From: Roseovarius sp. 217
GTDB taxonomy: Bacteria > Pseudomonadota > Alphaproteobacteria > Rhodobacterales > Rhodobacteraceae
Reading direction: 5' to 3'
NCBI RefSeq assembly: GCF_000152845.1
Contig: NZ_CH902584.1
Location: forward strand, 3,575,562 to 3,639,561
DNA: 64,000 bases
Part shown: in pieces, positions 56,177-64,000 of the stretch
How positions within the stretch are numbered: the stretch's first letter is position 1
Layout of the letters: the number at the start of each line of letters is the position of its first letter
Notes under the pieces: model-generated
Told to the model about the DNA's origin: nothing
The model's input: only the letters and a program-made list of their open reading frames with translations
Databases searched by the model: none
Position numbers and translations under genes: made by a program

Positions 56177-57144
56177 GCGCCTTTCCTTAGCACGCGGGTC
56201 ATCTCGGCCAGGATGCTCACCGCGATCTCAGACGGGCCAGCCGCGCCGATATCGAGACCGATGGGGCCATGTATGCGAGAGATGTCAGCCTCTGAGAACC
56301 CGACCTCCTGCAACCGCGCCACCCGCTTGGCATGGGTGCGGGTCGATCCCAGCGCGCCGATGTAAAACACCTCCGAGCGCAGCGCCTCGATCAGTGCCGG
56401 ATCATCGAGCTTGGGGTCATGGGTCAGCAAAACCAATGCGGTGCGGGCATCCAGACCAAAGGCACGCACGCCCTCATCCGGCCAGTCGTGCAGCACAATC
56501 TCGCCTGGAAACCGCGCCTCTGACGCAAAGCTCTCACGCGGATCAATCAGCAGCGGATCATAGCCCGCAATCCGCGCCATCGGCACGAGGGCCTGCGCAA
56601 TATGCACCGCCCCCACGATGATCAGGCGCAGCGGCGGGTTGTGAATGGCCACGAATGTCTCGCCATCCTCCTCAAAGCCAGAGCGGTCCATGCGGAACCG
56701 CGCGCCGTGCCCCTCGCGCTCCAATCGCTGTCCGTCCCGCCCGGTGACATAGGCCACGGGAATACGGGCATCCCGTGCCAACACCAGATCCGCCAGCAGA
56801 TCCTCGGGCATCACCGACCCGATCGGCTCCACCAACACGCGGATCGTGCCGCCACAGGCGAGCCCCACGGCAAAGGCATCGCCATCCGACACGCCGTAGT
56901 GCAGCACCACCGGCTTGCCCGCCGCTATGGCCTCGAGCGCCTCGGCCACCACAGCGCCCTCGACGCAACCACCCGATACCGACCCGGCAATCTCACCCTC
57001 TCCGGAAATCGCCAGTTGGCTGCCCACCCGGCGCGGCGCACTGCCCCAGGTTTCGACCACCGTGGCCAAGGCCGCCCCCTTGCCCGCCCGATACCACGCC
57101 AGCGCGGTTTCCGGGATGTTGTCAAAGCGATCCATTTTGCTCAT
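56173..57144 (-). CDS. XdhC/CoxI-family molybdenum cofactor insertion factor
   Basis: The 323-residue protein has the N-terminal XdhC/CoxI domain (ATVVETWGSAPRRVGSQLAI, GSVSGGCVEGAVVAEALE) and a C-terminal Rossmann domain (LIIVGAVHIAQALVPMARIA then LIDPRESFAS). XdhC proteins bind and deliver sulphurated molybdenum cofactor to the hydroxylase. The start MSKMDRFDNIPETALAW overlaps the coxE stop (ATGA); a longer frame was rejected because it lies inside coxE. Confidence 0.92.
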   Translation of the reverse strand: MSKMDRFDNIPETALAWYRAGKGAALATVVETWGSAPRRVGSQLAISGEGEIAGSVSGGCVEGAVVAEALEAIAAGKPVVLHYGVSDGDAFAVGLACGGTIRVLVEPIGSVMPEDLLADLVLARDARIPVAYVTGRDGQRLEREGHGARFRMDRSGFEEDGETFVAIHNPPLRLIIVGAVHIAQALVPMARIAGYDPLLIDPRESFASEARFPGEIVLHDWPDEGVRAFGLDARTALVLLTHDPKLDDPALIEALRSEVFYIGALGSTRTHAKRVARLQEVGFSEADISRIHGPIGLDIGAAGPSEIAVSILAEMTRVLRKGA

Positions 57145-58409
57145 CTCCCCTGCATCGCCGCCATCAGCCGCGCCTTTTCGCCACTGTCGTCGCGGCGCGA
57201 GATGGCCTCGGCCAGCTCCTCCAGCGTGGCGATGGAATGGCCGGCGCGAAAGGCGTCCACATGCGGCAACATCGCTCGGATGCCTTGGGCCTTCGGCGCA
57301 AACCCTTCCCACCTAAGCAGCGGGTTGAGCCATATCAGCCGCCGCGCTGATAGATGCAGCCGCTCCATCTCATGGCTGAGCGCCTCGGGCGCATCACGGT
57401 CCAAACCGTCCGTGATCAAGAGCACCACCGCCCCCTGCCCCATCACCCGCCGTGACCAGTCGCGGTTGAAATCGTGCAGACAAGCGCCGATGCGCGTGCC
57501 GCCCTCCCAATCCTGCGCCTGTTTTCCGGCGGCGGCAAGGGCCGCATCGACATCCCGCGTCGCCAATTGCCGTGTGATGTTGGTCAACCGCGTGCCAAAG
57601 GTAAAGGCATGCACCCGCGCCCAGCCCGCGCCCTTTTGATTGGCAACGGCATGGAGAAAATGCAAAACCATCCGGCTATACTGGCTCATGGAGCCTGAGA
57701 TATCGCAAAGCACTACCAGATTGGGCCAGCGCTCGCGCGGCTTTTGCAGGTGAATGCGGCGCATTTCGCCACCATGGCGCAGCGCCGCGCGCAGGGTCCG
57801 GCCCGCATCAACCCGGCGACCATTGAACGCGGCCATACCACGACGCGACGCAAAGGGTTTGACCGGCAAGGTCAGCCGCGCGAGCATGCGTTTCGCCTGT
57901 GCGACCTCTGCCGTACTCATCTGCTCAAAATCGAGGGTGCGCAGCCGTTCCTCGCCCGAGAGGGTGGCGCTGGCGTCCACGTCGATCTGCACCTCATCGC
58001 TGTCGTACTCTTCGATCTGTGGCGCGTCGCGTGTCACCCCGTCCAAGAGCGCTTCGGCTGCACGCTTTTCCGCCGCCTGCGCGCTGCGGTCCTCCTGCAC
58101 GCCGCGAATGGCCGGGAGCATCATCGCCATCATATGCTCCATGTAGCGCGGATCGCGCCAATAGAGGCGAAAAATCTGCGCGAAAACAACCAGATGCTCG
58201 GGTCGCGTCACGAGGCAGGCGCGCAGCGTGTAAAAGAAATCACTCCGGCTGGAAAATCCGGCAACCGCCACGGCGCGGATCGCATCCAGCACCCGACCAG
58301 TGCCGATTGGCAACCCCGCCGCCCGCAAGGCCCGCGCGAAATGCGTGATGTTATGCGTGAGCTTGGGATCGTCCGGCAATTCGAGGGTCGGCAGCTCAGT
58401 CATGCCCAT
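57141..58409 (-). CDS. coxE: VWA-domain protein CoxE
   Basis: The 422-residue protein carries a von Willebrand A domain with the metal-ion site motif LVVLCDISGSMSQYSRM near residue 240 and later TDGLDRDAPEA. It is the usual partner of the MoxR ATPase CoxD in maturing Cox-type active sites. It overlaps the XdhC gene downstream and the metallo-hydrolase gene upstream (14 bases), which shows tight coupling. The ATG at 58403 is an alternative start. Confidence 0.92.
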   Translation of the reverse strand: MGMTELPTLELPDDPKLTHNITHFARALRAAGLPIGTGRVLDAIRAVAVAGFSSRSDFFYTLRACLVTRPEHLVVFAQIFRLYWRDPRYMEHMMAMMLPAIRGVQEDRSAQAAEKRAAEALLDGVTRDAPQIEEYDSDEVQIDVDASATLSGEERLRTLDFEQMSTAEVAQAKRMLARLTLPVKPFASRRGMAAFNGRRVDAGRTLRAALRHGGEMRRIHLQKPRERWPNLVVLCDISGSMSQYSRMVLHFLHAVANQKGAGWARVHAFTFGTRLTNITRQLATRDVDAALAAAGKQAQDWEGGTRIGACLHDFNRDWSRRVMGQGAVVLLITDGLDRDAPEALSHEMERLHLSARRLIWLNPLLRWEGFAPKAQGIRAMLPHVDAFRAGHSIATLEELAEAISRRDDSGEKARLMAAMQGR

Positions 58410-59292
58410 ATAACTCTAGGGTTCGTTGAACATTCTGGGCATGGATATCGGCGTAGGGCGCGAACCATTCCAAAATACCGGTCACCAGATCATCCGCGAT
58501 GATCTCTTGCAGCGGTGTCACGCATTTCTCTGGTGCCGCTTCTAGTCCCATAAGCCACCGAATATAGCGTTGCGTCGCGCGGATAACCTCGGGGTCATAC
58601 CCACCGCGCGCCAAAATGTCCGGTGCCCCGTGATCCGGTAGCACAAACTGCGGCTCAAGCGCGGCCAACCGATCGAGATCTCGCAAATGCGCGGCGAAAT
58701 CCGCAGGCTCATCCACATAGGTCACACAATCCTCGACGGTGTCACCTGCCAGCAAAATCCGCCGCTCTGGCAACCACAGCACTGTGGCATCATCGCTGTG
58801 AATATTGGCCTCGATCAGCGTGACCCTCTGGTCGCCAAATATCATGTCAAACTGCCCGGAAAAGACCTGCGTCGGCAGGATCAGCGGCTTGATCTCTGGC
58901 AGCCCATGATAGGTGCCCGATTCAATCGCATCACGCCGCTCTGCAAGATGCGCAGCCGTGCGCGCGTTTGCAATCACCTCGCAGCCGGCAAAGGCTGACG
59001 TGCCGGCAACATGATCCAGATGCCAATGGCTATAGATGACCGTGAACTCGGTAACACCCTTCTGCTCAAGATGCGCCCGTATTGCCGCGCCATGCTCGGA
59101 TGAAACGCTGGTATCATACACCAGCGCCGATTGTCCTGCGACCAGCGCATAGGTGGCAATACCCAGACCGATTGCCCCTTCGTCAACCCAGTTGTCACCC
59201 TCCATGAATCGGTAACCCGGCACCCGGCCATCGTAATAGGCGTATAGTCCGGGATGCGGTTGAAGGATGCGCAAGTGCTGCGTTTTGCCCAT
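58396..59292 (-). CDS. Metallo-beta-lactamase-fold hydrolase inside the cox operon
   Basis: The 298-residue protein has the dinuclear metal motif SHWHLDHVAG (H89, H91, D93, H94), later NIHSDDATVLWLPERRIL, LLAGDTVEDC and a final DHGAP. The tail of about 60 residues after the catalytic fold is helical. It overlaps coxD upstream and coxE downstream, so it is a true operon member. This gene is not part of the classical cox set; it could hydrolyse a thioester or lactone made or used by the hydroxylase (inference). Confidence 0.88.
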   Translation of the reverse strand: MGKTQHLRILQPHPGLYAYYDGRVPGYRFMEGDNWVDEGAIGLGIATYALVAGQSALVYDTSVSSEHGAAIRAHLEQKGVTEFTVIYSHWHLDHVAGTSAFAGCEVIANARTAAHLAERRDAIESGTYHGLPEIKPLILPTQVFSGQFDMIFGDQRVTLIEANIHSDDATVLWLPERRILLAGDTVEDCVTYVDEPADFAAHLRDLDRLAALEPQFVLPDHGAPDILARGGYDPEVIRATQRYIRWLMGLEAAPEKCVTPLQEIIADDLVTGILEWFAPYADIHAQNVQRTLELYGHD

Positions 59293-60230
59293 TATTGCGA
59301 CTCCAACCCCGCACGCACCTCATCCAGCAGGCGCTTGGCCTCGGAGCCCTGCAATTTTGAGATGTCATCCTGATATTTCAGGATTGCCCCCAGCGTATCC
59401 GCAATCACCTCGGGGCTGAGCGCTATCACATCAAGCGCCAGCAGGCATTTGGCCCAATCAATGGTCTCCGCCACCCCCGGTTTCTTGAAGAGATCCTCGG
59501 TGCGCAACCGCTGCACAAAGGCCACGATCTCGCGGCTGAGCACCTCTGCGGCCTCAGGCGCGCGGGCGTGCAGAATCTCGATCTCCCGGTCAAACGTCGG
59601 GTAATCCACCCAATGATAGAGGCACCGCCGCTTCAATGCGTCATGCACCTCGCGGGTGCGGTTGGAGGTGAGGATGACAATCGGCGGCTCGGGTGCGTGG
59701 ATCGTGCCCAATTCTGGAATCGTCACCTGAAAATCGCTGAGCGCCTCCAGGAGAAACGCCTCGAACGGCTCGTCGGTGCGGTCGATCTCGTCAATGAGGA
59801 GGACCGGCGCGCCACCCGGTTGCGGGCGCATCGCCTGCAAAAGCGGACGCTCTATGAGGAACTCTTGGGTGAACAGTTCGTCCTTGAGATGGCCCCGGTC
59901 CACGCCCCCCGACGCCTCGGCGGCGCGGATGGCGATCATCTGCCCGGTGAAATTCCACTCATAGACCGCGCTCGCCGCATCCAGCCCCTCGTAGCATTGC
60001 AACCGGATCAATCGCCGCCCCAGCGCCTTGGCCAAGGCCTTGGCGATCTCGGTCTTGCCCGTCCCGGCTTCGCCCTCGAGAAAGAGCGGTCGACCAAGCG
60101 TCAAGGCCAGATAGGTCACGGTGCCAAGCGCCCGCCCGCAGACATAATCCTGCCCGGCCAACAGGCTTTGCACCGCGTCGATGGATGTGGGGGTCTGCAC
60201 GCTCTTGCCTCCGGTTGTCTCTGCTTGCAC
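59292..60230 (-). CDS. coxD: MoxR-family AAA+ ATPase CoxD
   Basis: The 312-residue ATPase has Walker A GEAGTGKTE at residues 53-61, Walker B VLLIDEIDRTDEPFEAF, sensor-1 ILTSNRTREVHDALKRRCLY, and the C-terminal lid domain. CoxD acts as a chaperone that builds the Mo-active site with CoxE. It is the first gene of the run down to coxM, so the operon promoter should be in 60231-60397. Confidence 0.93.
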   Translation of the reverse strand: MQAETTGGKSVQTPTSIDAVQSLLAGQDYVCGRALGTVTYLALTLGRPLFLEGEAGTGKTEIAKALAKALGRRLIRLQCYEGLDAASAVYEWNFTGQMIAIRAAEASGGVDRGHLKDELFTQEFLIERPLLQAMRPQPGGAPVLLIDEIDRTDEPFEAFLLEALSDFQVTIPELGTIHAPEPPIVILTSNRTREVHDALKRRCLYHWVDYPTFDREIEILHARAPEAAEVLSREIVAFVQRLRTEDLFKKPGVAETIDWAKCLLALDVIALSPEVIADTLGAILKYQDDISKLQGSEAKRLLDEVRAGLESQ

Positions 60231-60323
60231 CAGAACTGCATCGCAACCCTCGGCGGGTCAAGGGCGGCCCGCTCACACAAACGTGGGAGCCTCCCCCGGA
60301 AAGCCCTTGGTTTCTCCAAAGTT

Positions 60324-60351
60324 TTGCCTGATTTCAGGAACAGTCTATATA
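60324..60351 (+). promoter_or_regulatory. Possible sigma-70 promoter of the gene at 60398
   Basis: TTGCCT and TATATA are separated by 16 bases, about 50 bases before the start of the plus-strand gene. The match is moderate and no operator is visible. Confidence 0.4.
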
Positions 60352-60397
60352 CCAACAGGACCGCAGTCGAACGGTTCCGACACGACCGAGGGCACGA

Positions 60398-61339
60398 GTG
60401 ATCATGCAGGACAACGCCGATATTTTTGATGCCGATCTCTCTGGTCTTGGCTGGGCAGAGTGGTGCGAACGTGCCAACGACCTCGCTGGCGACGACGGCT
60501 ATGCCGAGCGGTTGGGTGACAAACATGTCGCAGTCCTGATCGAGCGCAAGCCGACATTGCTGGTGACGTTCGAATGCTTTTCCCGACTGCCGGACCTGTC
60601 ACCTCAATCCCAACCGCTGGGCTGGTCGATGACCAAAGCGCTTGGCTGGTCGCATCTCTGCCTGATCAGCGCACAGGATACATGGTTTCGCGACAGCCGG
60701 GTCTATGGCTATTTCGACCGGTTGATCGACGACGGATTCTTTGACGAGTTCGAGCAGGTGATCTTTTACGGAGCCGGCCCCTGTGGCTATGCGGCGGCGG
60801 CGTTTTCGGTGGCCGCCCCCGGTGCCAAGGTGGTGATGCTCAGCCCGCAGGCGACGCTCGATCCACGCGTGGCCGAATGGGACGACAGGTTCCTGCGGAT
60901 GCGCCGGGCCTCGTTCAGCGACCGCTACGGCTATGCGCCCGACATGCTGGATGCCGCCGCCTCGGCGGTGCTGCTCTATGATCCCGAGATCGAGCTTGAT
61001 GCGATGCATGCGGCGCTTTTTACCCGCCCCAACGTGATGAAATTCCGCACTCGCTATCTGGGGTATCAGATCGAGCCGGCCTTGTTGCGGATGGGGGTGA
61101 TCTTTCGTCTGCTGGCGCAGGTCAGCGCCGATAAGCTGACACGCCTCAGCCTCGCGCAACTCTATCGCAAGCGGCGCGAGGATACGCCCTATCTCGTGAG
61201 TGTTCTGCAACGGCTGATGGCTGAGGAGCGACCGCACCTGACAATCCTGCACTGTCAAAACGCCATTGCGCGCGGCGTCGGTGGCCCACGGTTTCGCAAG
61301 GCATTGAAGCTCATGCAAACGCGGATGCAGGAAGAATAG
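60398..61339 (+). CDS. Conserved protein of unknown function
   Basis: A 313-residue soluble protein with no recognised catalytic motif. The middle (EQVIFYGAGPCGYAAAAFSV, then APGAKVVMLSPQATLDPRVAEWD) looks like a Rossmann-type or alpha/beta-hydrolase-like core with a glycine-rich turn. The C-terminal third is helical and basic. Related proteins seem common in this bacterial group; some may be labelled as PAPS reductase, but no cysteine-based PAPS signature is present. It starts at GTG 60398 or ATG 60404. It is divergent from coxD and followed by pyrC. Confidence 0.65.
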   Translation: MIMQDNADIFDADLSGLGWAEWCERANDLAGDDGYAERLGDKHVAVLIERKPTLLVTFECFSRLPDLSPQSQPLGWSMTKALGWSHLCLISAQDTWFRDSRVYGYFDRLIDDGFFDEFEQVIFYGAGPCGYAAAAFSVAAPGAKVVMLSPQATLDPRVAEWDDRFLRMRRASFSDRYGYAPDMLDAAASAVLLYDPEIELDAMHAALFTRPNVMKFRTRYLGYQIEPALLRMGVIFRLLAQVSADKLTRLSLAQLYRKRREDTPYLVSVLQRLMAEERPHLTILHCQNAIARGVGGPRFRKALKLMQTRMQEE

Positions 61340-61396
61340 GACGGGCCCGCGCCGACTCTCTGGTCTTGGGCGGTCCGATTGTGTATGCGCGAGCGC

Positions 61397-62434
61397 ATGA
61401 CCCAGACCCTGACCCTCCGCCGCCCCGACGATTGGCACCTGCATCTGCGCGATGGCGCGATGCTGCGCGCCGTCCTGCCTGAAACCACGCGCCATTTCGC
61501 CCGCGCCATCGTGATGCCCAATCTGGTGCCGCCGGTGGTCACCGGACAGGATGCCGCCGCCTACCGCGCACGGATCATGGCCGCGATGCCCGAGGGCACG
61601 GATTTCACCCCGCTGATGACGCTCTATTTGACCGAAGAGACCGATCCAGAGGATGTGGCGGCCGCCCATGCCGCGGGGCTTATCTCGGCGGTCAAGCTCT
61701 ATCCCGCCGGGGCCACCACCAATTCCGCGAGCGGTGTGCGCGATTTCGACAAGGTGCGCGGCGTGCTGGAAAAGATGGCCGACATCGGCCTGCCGCTCTG
61801 CGTGCATGGCGAGGTGACGGACCCGAGCGTTGACATCTTCGACCGCGAGGCGGTCTTTATCGACCGCGTGCTCGATCCCGTGCGCCGCGCCACCCCCGGT
61901 TTGCGCGTGGTGATGGAACATATCACGACCGCCAATGGCGTCGACTATGTGCGCGCCCATGATCAAGACCTTGGGGCCACGATCACCACGCATCACCTCG
62001 TGATCAACCGCAACCATCTCCTCGTGGGCGGGATCAAGCCGCATTATTACTGCTTGCCCGTGGCCAAGCGCGAGGAGCACCGCCTCGCTCTGCGCGCCGC
62101 CGCCACCTCTGGCGATGCGCGGTTTTTCCTCGGCACCGACAGCGCGCCGCATATCGATCCGCTCAAGGAAAGCGCCTGTGGCTGCGCGGGGTGTTTCACC
62201 GCGACCAATACGATGTCCATCCTTGCGCATGTGTTCGAGGACGAGGGCGCGCTTGGGCGGCTCGAGGGCTTTACCTCGCTCAACGGCCCTGCCTTCTACC
62301 GCCTGCCCGCCAATGAGGCCACGCTGACCCTGACCAAGGGCGATGCGGTCACCTACCCCGAAAAGATCGACACCGGCGACGGCCCCGTCACCGTCTTTGA
62401 CCCCGGCTTCGCGCTCCATTGGCGCGTGACCTGA
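61397..62434 (+). CDS. pyrC: Dihydroorotase
   Basis: The 345-residue class II dihydroorotase (E. coli PyrC type) closes carbamoyl aspartate to dihydroorotate. Metal ligands are H14 and H16 in [10 protein letters not shown], the carboxylated lysine in [13 protein letters not shown], histidines in CVHGEVTD and HHLVINRN, and the aspartate in GTDSAPH. The ATG at 61397 gives the canonical start; frames beginning at 61379 were rejected. pyrE follows after a repeat-containing spacer. Confidence 0.96.
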   Translation: MTQTLTLRRPDDWHLHLRDGAMLRAVLPETTRHFARAIVMPNLVPPVVTGQDAAAYRARIMAAMPEGTDFTPLMTLYLTEETDPEDVAAAHAAGLISAVKLYPAGATTNSASGVRDFDKVRGVLEKMADIGLPLCVHGEVTDPSVDIFDREAVFIDRVLDPVRRATPGLRVVMEHITTANGVDYVRAHDQDLGATITTHHLVINRNHLLVGGIKPHYYCLPVAKREEHRLALRAAATSGDARFFLGTDSAPHIDPLKESACGCAGCFTATNTMSILAHVFEDEGALGRLEGFTSLNGPAFYRLPANEATLTLTKGDAVTYPEKIDTGDGPVTVFDPGFALHWRVT

Positions 62435-62440
62435 GTTTCA

Positions 62441-62480
62441 TCGTTCCCTCAATACTCCCGCCGGAGGCCCCAAAACTCTT
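62441..62480. repeat. Dispersed intergenic repeat, copy 4
   Basis: The pyrC-pyrE spacer has CATCGTTCCCTCAATACTCC followed by GCCGGAGGC. It matches the reverse complement of the copy at 9843 (TCTTCGTTCCCAAAATACTCC core) with a few differences. The GC stem is short here. Confidence 0.5.
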
Positions 62481-62510
62481 CGGCGCACGGCTCAACCCAA
62501 GGACCACGCC

Positions 62511-63188
62511 ATGATCCCCGCCACCTACCCGCCCAAGGACGAAATCGCCCGCCTCACCGCCCGGATGCTGCTGGAAATCGGCGCGGTGCATTTCAACGCG
62601 GCCGAGCCCTTTACGCTGGCCTCCGGCCTGCCCTCGCCCACCTATATCGACTGCCGCAAGCTCATCAGCTACCCGCGCATCCGCGCGACGCTGATGGATT
62701 TTCTCACCATCACCGTGATGCGTGAGGCCGGGTTCGAGGCGTTCGACAATATCGCGGGCGGCGAGACGGCGGGCATTCCCTTTGCCGCCCTTGTGGCCGA
62801 GCGTATGGCCCTGCCGATGACCTATGTGCGCAAGAAACCCAAGGGCTACGGGCGCAACGCCCGTATCGAAGGCGCCATGACCGAGGGGCAGCGCGTCCTT
62901 TTGGTCGAGGATCTGACCACCGATGGCGGCTCAAAGCTGAGCTTCGTGGATGCCGTCCGCGAAACGGGGGCCACCTGCGGCCACACAGCAGTGATCTTTT
63001 ACTACGGCATCTTCCCCGAGACCGAGAAAACCCTTGGCGATCACGGTATCGCGCTGCATCACCTCTGCACCTGGTGGGATGTTCTGGCCGAGGCGCGCGC
63101 GCAGGCCATTTTCGATGCCGCAACCCTGAACGCGGTCGAGGATTTCCTGCGCGATCCGCGTAAGTGGCAGGCGGCACACAAGAAATAA
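62511..63188 (+). CDS. pyrE: Orotate phosphoribosyltransferase
   Basis: The 225-residue enzyme attaches ribose phosphate from PRPP to orotate. The PRPP-binding motif is [17 protein letters not shown] near residue 128, preceded by [20 protein letters not shown] with the catalytic loop. It is 76 bases after pyrC, forming a pyrimidine-synthesis pair. Confidence 0.95.
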   Translation: MIPATYPPKDEIARLTARMLLEIGAVHFNAAEPFTLASGLPSPTYIDCRKLISYPRIRATLMDFLTITVMREAGFEAFDNIAGGETAGIPFAALVAERMALPMTYVRKKPKGYGRNARIEGAMTEGQRVLLVEDLTTDGGSKLSFVDAVRETGATCGHTAVIFYYGIFPETEKTLGDHGIALHHLCTWWDVLAEARAQAIFDAATLNAVEDFLRDPRKWQAAHKK

Positions 63189-63272
63189 ACTTGTCCTCAG
63201 GGGGTGGGGATAACCCATCTCTCGAATCGCAAAGCGCGTCCAGATGTGGTAGGCTAAAGCGATGAGGCCACA

Positions 63273-63308
63273 GGATAGGGGCGCTTCGTTTGCGGCGCGC
63301 CCCTATCC
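63273..63308. repeat. Perfect 12-bp inverted repeat between pyrE and dnaB
   Basis: GGATAGGGGCGC at 63273-63284 and its exact complement at 63297-63308 flank a 12-base loop. No T run follows, so it is an unusual terminator at best; it lies about 130 bases before dnaB and could be a regulatory stem. TTATCC-type words and TGTCCACAG occur just downstream but none is a clear DnaA box. Confidence 0.5.
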
Positions 63309-63436
63309 ACCGGCTTATCCCGCCAAATGTCCACAGACTTATACAAGTGGCGAGCGTCGCGGGATTGGCCTAGAACACGCGAACCAAGACGACCGAAACG
63401 ATAGCAATAAAAAACCGATAGACGGGGACCGCAGGC

Positions 63437-64000
63437 ATGAATGAAATCAGCGCTTTCAATCCGACCGGAGCAGAGATTCAATCCGCCGATAGCGTGCCGC
63501 ATTCCATCGAGGCCGAACAGCAACTCCTCGGCGCGATTCTGACCAATAATGACGTCTATGATCGCATCGCCGCCATCATCGGGCCACAGCATTTCTACGA
63601 TCCGGTGCATGCCCGTATCTTTGAGACCGCCGCCGCCCGCATTGCCAAAAACAACCTCGCCTCGCCCGTGACCCTGCGCGCATTCCTGGAGAATGATGAG
63701 GGATTGAAAGAGCTTGGCGGTCCCGCCTATCTCGCCAAACTGGCAGGCGCTGCGATTTCGACCTTTGCGGTGCGCGACTATGCGCAGATGATCTATGACC
63801 TCGCGATCCGCCGCGCCCTGATTGCCCTTGGCCATGATATCGCGGGCAAGGCCGCCCGCGTCAACGTGGATAGCGAGCCCAAGGATCAGATCGTCGAGGC
63901 CGAGCAAAAGCTCTATCAATTGGCCGAGCAGGGCCAGTCTGAGAGCGGATTTCAAAGTTTTCTCAAGGCGGTAACTGACGCTGTTAATGTGGCCAATGCC
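63437..64000 (+). CDS. dnaB: Replicative DNA helicase DnaB, N-terminal part (cut by window edge)
   Basis: 188 codons are visible, beginning MNEISAFNPTGAEIQ and covering the whole DnaB N-terminal domain: SIEAEQQLLGAILTNNDVYD, FYDPVHARIFETAAARI, and RDYAQMIYDLAIRRALIAL. The RecA-like helicase domain with Walker A lies beyond position 64000. DnaB is the ring helicase of the replication fork. The ATG is preceded by GCAGG at close spacing. Confidence 0.93.
   Translation, partial: MNEISAFNPTGAEIQSADSVPHSIEAEQQLLGAILTNNDVYDRIAAIIGPQHFYDPVHARIFETAAARIAKNNLASPVTLRAFLENDEGLKELGGPAYLAKLAGAAISTFAVRDYAQMIYDLAIRRALIALGHDIAGKAARVNVDSEPKDQIVEAEQKLYQLAEQGQSESGFQSFLKAVTDAVNVANA

Noticed and set aside
60599..62419. 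606-codon open frame on the minus strand
   Set aside because: It is antisense to pyrC and the gene before it; the translation is histidine- and arginine-rich without domain motifs, typical of a GC-rich shadow frame.

Overview
The window looks like a chromosomal segment of a Rhodobacterales (Roseobacter-group) alphaproteobacterium. Evidence: GC-rich DNA, the trkA-trkH-hfq-hflX order, a lexA promoter with the alphaproteobacterial direct-repeat SOS box, a holin/endolysin pair of the gene-transfer-agent type, a form II CO-dehydrogenase-type operon, a one-piece indolepyruvate oxidoreductase, and the carboxynorspermidine route to polyamines. No rRNA, tRNA, CRISPR array or insertion sequence was recognised.

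Layout. 1-12.5 kb is almost entirely minus strand: argD-argF, gnd, birA-coaX-rnj, a DUF2478 gene, trkA-trkH-hfq-hflX (hflX is cut by the window start) and an MFS transporter. 12.7-15.8 kb is plus strand: an EamA permease, a small membrane protein coupled to a sterol-desaturase-family hydroxylase, and a TetR regulator. 15.8-19.8 kb is minus strand: a phytoene-synthase-like protein coupled to cimA, then cysS. 20.1-21.8 kb holds a possible 29-residue peptide gene and a non-pyrrolysine MttB-family methyltransferase.

21.9-26.7 kb is a damaged or rearranged chemotaxis locus. It has a receiver domain fused to a long chemoreceptor-like helical region, an intact cheR, a cheW frameshifted in a G8/C8 run, and two chemoreceptor genes that meet head to head, both without their 5' halves. 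No cheA or CheB methylesterase is present. This is the least ordinary part of the window.

26.7-35 kb: two carboxynorspermidine genes (minus), lexA (plus), comEC (minus), gltX and gltA (plus). 35-44.3 kb is minus strand: a frameshifted zinc-ribbon gene, a small membrane protein, an enoyl-CoA hydratase, ccmH and ccmF, then a holin and an N-acetylmuramidase of the gene-transfer-agent lysis type, then ccmE-argC, murI and an acyltransferase. The lysis pair sits inside the cytochrome c maturation locus. 44.3-48.8 kb has a fused indolepyruvate ferredoxin oxidoreductase divergent from a LysR regulator, with a palindromic operator between them.

49-60.2 kb is one long minus-strand run. It reads coxD (MoxR ATPase), a metallo-beta-lactamase-fold hydrolase, coxE (VWA), an XdhC-family protein, a molybdopterin-binding protein, coxS, coxL (form II) and coxM, then a terminator, then a PLP lyase and an M24 peptidase. 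These are the structural subunits and assembly factors of a molybdenum hydroxylase, with an unexpected hydrolase embedded. 60.4-64 kb is plus strand: a conserved protein of unknown function, pyrC, pyrE and the start of dnaB.

A short intergenic repeat built on a motif like AAATACTCC next to a GC-rich hairpin occurs at four places (9.8, 40.9, 54.5 and 62.4 kb).
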